Notes under the pieces: generated by a model | The model's database searches: none | What the model saw: the letters and a program-made list of their open reading frames with translations, nothing else | Told to the model about the DNA's origin: nothing | Shown here: positions 36,006-45,464 of the stretch, piece after piece | Layout: each line of letters begins with the position of its first letter | How positions within the stretch are numbered: the stretch's first letter is position 1 | Translations under genes and position numbers: made by a program | Assembly (NCBI GenBank): GCA_014281115.1 | Contig: JACONQ010000023.1 | Span: 1-64,000 of the forward strand | Source of the DNA: Laburnicola sp. R22_1 | Taxonomy: Eukaryota > Ascomycota > Dothideomycetes > Pleosporales > Didymosphaeriaceae | Length of the DNA: 64,000 nt | Direction: 5' to 3'

Positions 36006-36012
36006 TTTTATA
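36006..36012 (-). promoter_or_regulatory. TATA box for the secreted-protein gene
   Basis: TATAAAA on the minus strand, about 120 bp upstream of the ATG at 35883, followed by a pyrimidine-rich stretch (CTCTTTCTCTTC) of the kind common before fungal transcription starts. Confidence 0.5.
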
Positions 36013-36381
36013 ACATTTTCGTACTCCGCAAAATTAATTGCCCTGGAAATGTCAAGAAACATAGAGTTTAATGCCCACATGAGACACTTGGCTGAGGCAG
36101 GGCTCTCTACCACGCATCAACCGGGATGCAGGTACACGCATGCGGTATGCTACGGCCATAGGCCCTCTCAAACCTTAAGACTGATACCTTTTCGGAAATG
36201 CCTCCGAGACGCGCAGATCTTGCATGTCGTAAACTTTGTTGATCTAGCACTGTATGCCACACCTCGCCTGACACGCAACCGGGGCTTATCTGGGGAGACA
36301 AGGATCAATGCACTCATTTGCACCGCGGGTGTCAAGGGGCCCGCGTATCTACCACATACGTAGCACATCTGGTGTTTCGCT

Positions 36382-36651
36382 AGCAGCCACACGCTATTTC
36401 CGCAGCTCCCCGGTTTCCGTGGGTTGTAAAGCGGTATCACAATGATGATGGAGTTCCACATAGTGTAGGTGTAAGCCAAGGTAGCGGCCCTTCCCTGGTG
36501 GTGGACGATATGGAGACGATTTTGACAGACGCCCTGGCCCCCAAGAGGAAGCTGCAGAGGTACCACGGTCCACAGTATTTCATCGTATGGAACTTAGCTT
36601 CGCCCAAGCACTCCGTTCTCATCTCGACTACCGAAGGTCCTGGGACCCCTT
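36382..36651 (+). pseudogene. Possible coding remnant without start codon
   Basis: A frame of about 89 codons, open from just after a TAG to TAG 36649-36651, with protein-like text (PRFPWVVKRYHNDD, MET.LTDALAPKRKLQRY, YFIVWNLASP). No upstream ATG, splice acceptor or family match could be supported, so it may be the last exon of a lost gene or chance. Confidence 0.2.
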
Positions 36652-36904
36652 AGTCAAAGTTTATGGGCCTTAGTACCGGTAGTGCGGCCGTTGGTGACTC
36701 TCGCGCCAAGGTTTTGGCGGGCTCGGCTAAGTTTGAGTGATTTAGCGATAATTAAAGCGTAAACAGAGTGGCACACATCCGACTCCAAGCACGCATTTTA
36801 TGGCGAAAGGGGATATTCGGCACGCCACATTAAGCGTGTGTTTGGCGCTGTCTTGTTATCGGCGAGTCGGCGACTACGACTGCCAAAAGATCCAGCTGCA
36901 ACTA

Positions 36905-37601
36905 CCGTGTCCGTGCGCGTAACGCCCGGATTCGCGTAACGCCCCGCTTTTACTAGGAAAATTAAGAAAAACAAGGAAGTTTAAAGCAGTATAACTCTTT
37001 AACTACCTTTCCTTTTAAAATCTTCCTTTATTAAAGTTATTAAGAAAGACTATCTCTATAACTTTAGAATTTTAGTTTTCTAATAATAATTAGTTTTAAG
37101 AAAAAAGTATAAAAGTCCTAAAATTTAAGTTCCTAAAATTTAAAAATAATACTTTTTAGGAGTAAAGTATACTATTTAGAACACATTTTATATTAGGTTA
37201 TTTTTAATAAATCTCTTAAATAAAAAGTTAGATGATCCTTTTATTTTTTAAGAAAAATAAATTAGGAAAGATAATCTATCTTCTTAAGTAGCTCTTTATA
37301 AGAAAAAGTTCTAATATAAAATATATTTTAAATAGTTTACTTTGCTTCTAAAAAAGTATTATTTTTAAATTTTAGGAACTTAAATTTTAGGACTTTTATA
37401 CTTTTTCTTAAAACTAATTATTATTAGAAAACTAAAATTCTAAAGTTATAGAGATGGTCTTTCTTAATAACTTTAATAAAGGAAGATTTTAAAAGGAAAG
37501 GTAGTTAAAGAGTTATACTGCTTTAAACTTCCTTGTTTTTCTTAATTTTCCTAGTAAAAGCGGGCGTTACGCGAATCCGGACGTTACGTGCACGGACACG
37601 G
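36905..37601. mobile_element. Foldback MITE with Fot1-type ends (697 bp)
   Basis: Flanked by TA (36903-36904, 37602-37603). The two halves are inverted copies for about 300 bp each, starting CCGTGTCCGTGCGCGTAACG. The ends match those of the Fot1-type element at 39730 (ACGTGTCTGTGTGCGTAACG, and the second GCGTAACGCC block), so that transposase family probably mobilised it. It has no coding capacity. The tips are GC-rich while the arms are AT-rich. Confidence 0.85.
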
Positions 37602-37603
37602 TA

Positions 37604-39727
37604 CTATAGCTTAGTAGTTCGTGCAACACGTTACTCTATATAACACCCTAATATAATCGCTTATCCACAAATATAATGCTATAGAAATAGCCACAAAAAT
37701 AATATTACGAGATTTTTTAGAGTTAAGGTCTCTAAGGCCTGTAGATAATTGCTAGCTACTTAGATTATTAATATCTACTTAGTGTTTTAATAATTCGGCC
37801 TCTATATAACTATAAGGCGGATGCAACAGATAACGCCTTATTAATATCTATAGCCTTACGCTAAGCCTATTTCTTCTTAATAGATTTGCTAGAAGGCTTT
37901 AAGGCCTTCTTATTACCCTTTTAGAATAATCTAATACGTTTCTAAAGTTGACTTTGTGCCTTGCGGGCCTATTGTTTAAGACGTCGATCTGTAGCCTTAT
38001 TAGCCCTCTGCTTTGCGCGCGTATTTCTAGCAGCTGCTTAAGCAATACGCCTCTTCTAGAGAAGTCTTGCCTTAAGCTGCTAGCTGGCCCAACAAGCCTC
38101 TGCTTGCTTACTTTTTAAAGCTGTTTTTGCTAATTCTCTATATCTTTTTAGTGTTGACAATCGCGGACCTGCTGTACACTATAAGGTGACTAGAAAACAG
38201 CTCTACTATAATACTTATCTGGCCGATTAAGAGGTAAAGGTCTGCCTCGCTTTAAGCGCTTCTTCTATATTAATAGGGCCTCGCAGAGGCCATTGTTTTT
38301 ATACTCTAAAAGCTATTTCTGTACAGAGATATAGTGTACAGTTTAACTAAGCTTCTTGGCCTTATTATCTTCGCCTGTATCCACAGCGGCCCTTAGTAGC
38401 CTATTAATCTTTCTCTAATCTAAAGCACTAAGTACTAAGGTTAAGCTTTCTTGTAATTCTTGCTTAGATAGTTAAGACTAATTAAATCTATTAAGTATAG
38501 TTATTAGATTAAGCGGGGAGATGCCTATAGCTTTAAAGGCCTAGAGAATTAATAGCTGCCTTATTGTATTAACCCAGGCCTGCCAGAATAGGCTAAAGAA
38601 ATAGCTCTTAGCGATTAAGGCCAGTCCCTGGCTATTATTTATAAAGGCTAATAGCTTATTCGAATATGCTATTAATAGAGGCTTAAAGACGTAGATATTA
38701 AGAGGCTGCAACGTATGCATAGAATAAGACGGATATATAGCTAGCAGAATCCTATTACAATTATAAAAGTTAATAAAGTCTATTATAATATAAGATCTAT
38801 AGCTATTAAGAATTAATAGCTAATATAATTATCTAGATTTTGGCTTTATAAGCCAATTAAACACCTATTATAGCCATGCAAGGCCAATCTAATTATTGCT
38901 CTAGCCAGATTCTAATACTATAATAAAGGCCTAATAGTGTTTAGGATTAATATCCTTAGCCCAGCTTAATTGTATGTTAATAGAGCTAGCCTAATAGATA
39001 AGACCTAGGGCTAAGGCAAATCCGTCGGCGCATATATAAGCTATAATTAATATCTACTTATAGCTGCCATTTTATATTACTTGCCTTATAGTCTTAGCCT
39101 TATATGGAGGCCTATTAAAGATCCTCTTAGAGTAGGAGGTGATGCTAAGTAGGAAGCCTTTCTTATCTATATTGTACGTATCTTAAGCCTTAATCTAATA
39201 TTATTTAATCTTACGCTGTAAGAGCGTAAAGTCGAGCTTATATTTGACTAGAGAATTAGCTTTGTGGTAATTATTATTAATGCCAGCCATCTATTAAGAT
39301 ATTAAGGATTCCTTGTTCTGCCATACAAAGCAATTAACCTAGAATATTAAGATTTGCTTTTTGGCTATATGTGAAGCAAAGCTTTGTATTATCTACCTTA
39401 TAGGAGGAAGGTCACGTTTAGTAAGCTGTTTAATATATTATAGAAGCTCTACTTTTTATTATTAGCTAATATTTTAACGCGCGGAGTTGGCAGCTGCACC
39501 TGCTTATATAACGCCTTAGTGCCAACGCGTTAGTATAGAAGTCACAACACTATAATCCTTTGCAACCTATCTATATAAGAAAGATTCTCCTGGCTCTCGC
39601 GATTCGATTGCTACTATTACAGCCTTAATTAGATCCATATTAGTAGAGATATAGCGTGTTAAAGTTAGGGTGTTATATGGCGAGGTGTTGTATAAAGTAA
39701 CGCGTTACATAGACTGCCAAGCTAGGG
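37604..39727 (-). mobile_element. Fot1/pogo-type transposon 1 (2,124 bp)
   Basis: Lies between TA at 37602-37603 and TA at 39728-39729. Inverted ends (CTATAGCTTAGTAGTTCG on the left; CCTAGCTTGGCAGTC on the right, read inward) are imperfect but related, continuing to a shared ACGCGTTAC / TATATAACACC block. Transposase is on the minus strand. Confidence 0.75.
37850..39638 (-). pseudogene. Fot1/pogo transposase (DDE_1 type) 1
   Basis: ATG at 39638 starts MDLIKAVIVAIESREPGE, homologous to the N-termini of the two plus-strand copies. The central part aligns with theirs around the YN.D.KGFL catalytic segment (about 39150-39180) and the Lys-rich tail lies near 37860-38120. Contains stops. The family has a Psq/CENP-B-like DNA-binding half followed by a DDE nuclease. 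Confidence 0.7.
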
Positions 39728-39729
39728 TA

Positions 39730-41809
39730 ACGTGTCTGTGTGCGTAACGCCTAAATTCGCGTAACGCCCCGCCCACCAAAATTAGCCCTAACTTTAACAC
39801 GCGATAACTCCACTAATATGGACCCGATTTAGGCTGCGATTGAAGAAATCGAATCGCTAGAACTAGGAGACGATTTTTTATATACAAAAATAGCAGCTAA
39901 ACACGGTATTAATCGCTCTACGCTCAGCCGAAGACACTAAGGCTCTTAGGCACCTTAGAAAGCTAAGGTAATTAACCAGCAGAAGCTTAACTTATAATAA
40001 GAGCAGGAGCTTATATAATATATTAAAGGACATACAGAGAGACATATGTCCCCTATAAGAGAGATAATACGAAATTTCGCCTCTATAATAACCAAAGAGG
40101 CAGTTAGCGAGAGCTGGGTTACTTGCTTTATTAACTAGCACAGCATTTATTTTATTTTGTAATAGGCAGTTGGCATAGACAGCAATCGCCATAAGGCTAA
40201 TTTAGAGGATAAATATTGCCTCTATTTTTAGCTCCTATATAGCAAGATTAATTAATATTAGATAGATCCTTGTTATACCTACAATATAGATAAGAAAGGC
40301 TTCCTAATTAGTCTGGTTAGCAGATTAAAAAGGGTATTCAGCAGGCGAATGTGAGAGAAGAAGAAGGTTAGAACATTACTCTAGGATAGTAATCGCGCGT
40401 GAATTACACTCCTGGCATATATCTGCGCTAATAGATTAGCTCTGCCACTAAGCCTTATCTATGAGGCTGCCAATAAGGGCATCTAATTAGCCTGGGTAGA
40501 TAATATTAAGGCAGGAGAATATGAAGTCTTTATTATCTTATTATCCTCTGGCTAGACAAATAACTTAAGTAGGTGTTTGATTGCTGCACAAAAGAGAAGA
40601 CTTAATAATTATATTAACTTCTAATCCTAGATGGCCATAGCTCCTATATTACTATGGACTTTATTAACTACTGTAATTAGAATAGGATTCTCCTTGCTAT
40701 CCTGCCTCCCTATTTAACTTATACGCTTTAGCTACTTAATATTGCCATGTTTAAGCCTCTCTTAACTGCCTACTTAGAAGAACTATTAAGATACCTTTAT
40801 ATAAGCTAAGGCCTAGTTTTTATTAAATAGGCTAACTTCTTCCTACTATTCTAGAATACGTAGAACGCCTCCTTTAAGGAATTAACTATCCTTAGCTCTT
40901 TTAATGCAATAGGCATATCACCTTCTAATTCTAATCCTCTCCTTAAAAGGTTCGTCCAGAATTAGGAATTAGGAGATAGCTCCTTATTAGAACTTAGCGA
41001 TTATGACTAGAGAAAGATAGATAGGCTTATACGCTCTACAGTAAAGAATTAGAGTAGTAAAAATACATAGAAGCTTTATTAATCGCTTTACTATCTATTT
41101 GTTTAAAATAAGCTACTCCACTATAAGTTAGATAGGGTTAAGTAGGCGCTATTTATTAAGAAAAAGCGTGAAAAGAAGGGCAAAGCTCTAGATCTTCAAC
41201 AGCGTAAGGAGTACTATAGTGGAGCAGTCTTCTAGTCACTAAGGAAGGTGAGGAGGCACATATTTGTTAATTAGTTAAGGAATAAGAGGAGAAGGAGCAG
41301 CAGCTTTAAAAAGTAGAGATAGCAGAGCTAAAGAAGGCAGCTAAGTTATATAAGGAGAAGATCTAGTAGGAAAAGCGTGCTGCGCGAGAGGAGGCTAAAA
41401 GGTAAGGGAGAAGAAGAGGGCTAAGAAGGCAGCAGAGCGCGCTTGCTAGAAGAAGGCAGCTAACGCTGTAAAAGCTCTATAATCTTTCTAAAAGGCTAAG
41501 AGAAAGGCCGCGCAGCTATCTCTATAGAGTAGAAAGCGTTAGAAATATATAGTTAGTACTATAGCTGCTAAGAAGGCTACAGGTGCTGTATTAGTAGTTT
41601 TACTTAAGACTACGTGGCGCGGCCACAATGTTAAGCTTCTAAGAAAATTTAAATAGTGCAAATTAATTGCATGCCTCTGTTTACTACTCCACTTTAAAAT
41701 CGTATAATAATAGCTATTATAGGTGGCTCTATAGTCTTATCTTTGGGATGCTAGAGATGGTGTTAAGTAGGGCGTTACGTGAATTCGAGCGTTATGCGCA
41801 CAGACACGT
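39730..41809 (+). mobile_element. Fot1/pogo-type transposon 2 (2,080 bp)
   Basis: TA on each side (39728-39729, 41810-41811). Terminal inverted repeats start ACGTGTCTGTG and extend about 45 bp, including two GCGTAACGC-type blocks. It is the autonomous-type relative of the MITE at 36905. Confidence 0.9.
39818..41655 (+). pseudogene. Fot1/pogo transposase (DDE_1 type) 2
   Basis: Moves the element by cut-and-paste. ATG 39818 is followed by DNA-binding helices (IAAKHGINRSTLSRRH; QELIQYIK) and a CENP-B-like segment (SWVTCFINQH). The nuclease half shows YNIDKKGFLISLVSRLKRV, ITLLAYICANRLALPLSLIY, then LLILDGHSSYITMDFINYC, which preserves the second Asp, and LP.YLTYTL.LLNIAMFKPL. The tail is rich in KKAAERA-type sequence. 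Most lesions are Gln/Trp-to-stop changes, with at least one frame change, so it is inactive but less decayed than copies 1 and 4. Confidence 0.85.
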
Positions 41810-41811
41810 TA

Positions 41812-43909
41812 ACGTATTAGTGCGCGTAATACGCGGATTTGCGTGATGCGTAGGCAACACTAAAACGCCCTACTTTTAATACGCAATAACTCTATTAATA
41901 TGGATCTAATTTAAGCGGCGATTAATAATATTAAATTAATAGAGCTAGGCGAAACTTTTTTATATATAAAAATTACTGCTAAATATAGTGTTGTACAGTC
42001 TATATTAATTTGAAGGCATTAAGAGATAACGCGCCCTACACAAGTCAAGAACTCTAGCTAGTAAAAGCTTACCCCATAGTAAGAGTAGAAGCTTATATAA
42101 TATATTAAAAGACTTATAGAGAGATATACACCTTCTACTAGAGAGATAATATAGAACTTTTCCTCTATAATAGCGAAAGAGCTAGTTAGCGAGAGCTGGG
42201 TTACCCGCTTTATTAACTAACACAGCATTTATCTTATCTTATAATAGATAGTTAGCATGGATAGTAACTGCCACAAAGCTAACTTAGTAGATAAATATCG
42301 CCTCTATTTCCACTTTCTACACAGTAAGATTAATTAATATTAGATAGATTCTTGTTATACCTACAATATAGATAAGAGAGGCTTCCTAATTAGTATTGTT
42401 AGTAGATTAAAGAGAATATTTAGTAGACAAATATAAAAGAAGAAGGAGGTTAGGGCATTACTTTAGGATGGCAATTGCGCGTAGATTACGCTGCTGGCAT
42501 ATATCTGCGCTAATAGATTAGCTTTGCTACTAAGCCTTATCTATAAGGCTGCTAACAAGGGCATCTAATTAAGCTAGGTAGAGGATATTAAGGCAGAAGA
42601 TTATAAAGTCTTTATTACCTTATTATCCTCTGGCTGGATAAACAATAATATTAGGCTTGCCTGGCTTAAATAGGTGTTTAATCGCTGTATAAGAGAGAAG
42701 ACCTAATAATTATATTAACTTCTAATCCTAGATAGCCATAGCTCCCACATTACTATAGACTTTATTGACTACTATAATTAGAATAAGATCCTGCTTGCCG
42801 TCCTGCCTCCTTATTTAACTTATACGCTTCAGCCACTTAATATTGCGATATTTAAGCCTCTATTAATAGCCTACTTAACAGAACTGTTAACACACCTCTA
42901 TAGAAGTTAGGGTCTAGCTTCTATTACTAAAGGCGACTTCTTCCCCTATTCTAGAATGCGTGAAAGGCTTTCTTTAAGAAATTAACAATCCTTAGCTCTT
43001 TTAGAGTAATAGGCATATCACTACCTAATCTAAATATAATCCTTAATAGATTTACCAAATCTTAAGATTTAAGAGAAAGCTTTCTATTATTACTTAGCGA
43101 TTATAATTAGAGAAAGGTAGATAGGCTTATACGCTCTACAGTTAAGGATTAGAGTAGTAGAGATATATAGAAGCTTTGTTAATCGCTCTACCACCTATCT
43201 GTCTAAAATAAGCTACTTAAGTATAAGATAGATGGGATTAAGTAGGCACTATCTATTAAGAAGAAGCGTAGAAAGAAGGGCAAGACTCTAAATCTCTAAC
43301 AGCGTTAGGAGTATTATGGTGGAGTAGTCTTCTAGTTACTAAGGAAGCTAAGGGAGGCACGTGTTCGTTAATCTATTAAGGAGTAGGAGGAGAAGCAGCA
43401 GCAGCTTTAAAGAGTAGAGATAGCAGAGCTAAAGAAGACAGCTAAGTTATATAAGGAGAAGATCTAGTAGAAGAAGCGTGTTGCGCGAGAGGCAGCTAAA
43501 GAGGCAAAAGATAAAGAGAGAGCTAAAAAGGCAGCTTAGCGCGCTGCCTAGAAGTCTGCCTACAACATAAAAAGGCTCTACAACTATTCTAAAAGGGTAA
43601 AAGAAAGGCCTCTTAGCTATCTTTATAGAGCAGAAAGCGTTAGAAACGTGTTATTAATACTGTAGATGTTGGGGAGGCCTCTAAGGGCACATCTACTGCC
43701 CTAATTAAATCTACACACCGCGGCCGCAATATTAAGCTTCTAGATAGATTTAAATAGTGCAAATAAATCGCAGCTATTAACTTACTACCCTGCAAGAAAA
43801 ACTCGTAATAATATTAATTATAGGTGGTTCTATAGCCTCGTTTTTAATAGAGCGTTTTTAGTATTGCCTATATATTACACAAATCTGCGCATTACACGTA
43901 TAAATACAT
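41812..43909 (+). mobile_element. Fot1/pogo-type transposon 3 (2,098 bp)
   Basis: Shares the TA at 41810-41811 with element 2 and ends at TA 43910-43911. Inverted ends ACGTATTAGTGCGCGTAATA are diverged from element 2's ends, so it is a separate subfamily, not a tandem duplicate. Confidence 0.85.
41900..43760 (+). pseudogene. Fot1/pogo transposase (DDE_1 type) 3
   Basis: ATG 41900; collinear with copy 2 across the whole length (SWVTRFIN*H, YNIDKRGFLISIVSRLKRIF, LLILDSHSSHITMDFIDYY), with the Lys/Ala-rich tail near 43480-43620. The Asp before the HSS motif and many Gln codons are hit by RIP-type changes. Not functional. Confidence 0.8.
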
Positions 43910-43911
43910 TA

Positions 43912-44900
43912 CTATCTTAGCGCACTACGTGCACGGTTTCGCTGCGTACACACTAAATACCAAAATAGCTTAGTTAAACCTAAGGCTATAGAGCTCTATA
44001 TAATAGCTATTATTATAAGATTTTCTAGTAGAGAACTCTATAAGGCTTAATAATTAATTATAGCTATAAAAATCTACTTAGGGTTTTAATAGTTTGGCCC
44101 CTACGCAACTATGGCTATAAAGATTATAATACAGTATCTAAGGCTTTTATAGCCATATATGTTAATAATTAAGTATAATGTAAAGCACTACTAAGTCGCA
44201 CACACTACTAAGTCGCACACTTTTGCTTGGCATTACTAACTTATCTTATTTATTATTAGAACTATCGCTATTAAAGAGACTACTAATAAACTGTGTGCTA
44301 GTATCTAATTTCTCTTTATCTTCTAGACGTTTCCTATATGTTATTTTATTATGCCCAGGCTCTCTATAGTTTTCATAGCGCTAGAGAGCTCGTAAAGGTA
44401 CCTCTTAATTACTATTAGTGCGACCTCTTTTTATTGCTCAAGTGTTACTAAATAATGCAGTAATAGCTAGGTCTGCTCTAGACCCAAACTCTAGATAAAA
44501 TCCATAGTAAGGTGGGATCCATAGCTATTAAGAATAAGTAGTTAGTAGGAGCGTCTAGCTTTCTCCTTAGTACAGCGATTAAACACCTATTTAAGCCACG
44601 CGAGGCCTATCTCGTTATTTGTCTAGCCTGAAAGTAATAAGGTGATAAAGACTAAGTGGTTTTTAGGGTTAATTTCCTTAACCTAGCTTAATTATACGCT
44701 GTCTGAGGTGGCCTAATAGATAAGGGCTAGATCTAGAGCTAATCTATCGGCGCATATATAGGCTAGGAGCGAGATTTATTCGTAATTACTATTCTAGATT
44801 ACTTGCCTTACTTCCTTACTTTTATATATTTGCCTGCTAAACACCCTCTTTAAACAGGAGGTGATGCTAAGTAGGAAGCCTTTTTCGTCCATATTATACG
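43912..44900 (-). mobile_element. Fot1/pogo-type transposon 4, truncated
   Basis: Begins at the TA shared with element 3 with an end like element 1's (CTATCTTAGCGCAC versus CTATAGCTTAGTAG). On the minus strand it encodes YNMDEKGFLLSITS, ISLLAYICADRLALDLALIY and TNNE.GLA-type DDE_1 motifs; the coding half stops abruptly at about 44900 just upstream of the first catalytic motif. The N-terminal half is missing; ankyrin-repeat sequence follows. Confidence 0.75.
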
Positions 44901-44901
44901 A

Positions 44902-45040
44902 GACGGACACAGAGAGACAGTTGAGGTGCTGCTCAGTATTGGCAAGGCTAACGTTGAGGCGAAAGATAACAATAGATAGAGGCCGCTAATGTGGGCGGCA
45001 CAAGGCGGACATAAAGAGACAGTTAAGGTACTGCGTTTAC
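44902..45040 (+). pseudogene. Ankyrin-repeat gene fragment
   Basis: Two partial ankyrin repeats in one plus-strand frame: GHRETVEVLLSIGKANVEAK, DNNR, one stop (TAG 44977-44979), then RPLMWAAQGGHKETVKVL. These match the consensus GHE.VVKLLL..GA.VEAKD...RTPLSWAA. Such repeats are the C-terminal sensors of many fungal NLR-like proteins, but only this 140-bp scrap is present, so the parent is unknown. It is hardly RIP-mutated. It abuts the broken edge of Fot1-type element 4 on the left and degraded sequence on the right. Confidence 0.75.
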
Positions 45041-45464
45041 ATATTAAATATATGTTAAAAACATAACTATAAGCATCTATAAATAAGCAGCTATAAGCTT
45101 TAGAAATTATCTAGATAATTAGAAGAAGCCTAATTTATCGCTTACAATAACAACTATTAAAATTGTAACTATATCCTCCTAATTAGATAGCGCGCTAAAG
45201 CTTAGCTAGCTAGGTCTATATCGCTAGATATAGTAGGAGGACGATAGGCTTAAGTAGGAGGTTAATAACAGCCTCGCCCTTGCCTTACTAACTCTTAACT
45301 TCTAAGAATAGGCAGTAGGCGCAGCGTGTTAAAAGAAGCTTTAAGACGTCTACGCCACAGCTTAGGCTATTCTAGCATAGTATAAGTATATAATATAGGC
45401 CGCTTAGTATATAGTATGCCCTTTCTTAGCGTATAAAGAATTCTTACTTAAGTAGGAAGGCCTA
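45041..45464. other. Degraded sequence, target of the next LTR element
   Basis: Moderately AT-rich. A plus-strand stretch near 45290-45460 is Arg/Lys/Gln-rich when stops are read as Gln, but no domain is recognised. The sequence would continue at 52757 if the LTR element were removed. Confidence 0.4.

Larger units (their letters stand above)
32745..36902. other. Unmutated balanced-GC island (about 4.2 kb)
   Basis: The base composition changes abruptly near 32745 from extreme AT to roughly balanced, with plentiful CpA and CpG, and changes back at the Fot1-type cluster (36905). It contains the secreted-protein gene and several short open frames. Between about 33100 and 35230 I see no supported gene: 33810-34080 is rich in GCTGG words, 34500-34900 is G/T-rich, and short open frames there lack coding signs. 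Confidence 0.7.

Noticed and set aside
36049..36566. Open frames of 104 (plus) and 132 (minus) codons overlapping each other
   Set aside because: They overlap on opposite strands, lack recognisable domains, and the plus frame starts inside the promoter region of the secreted-protein gene.
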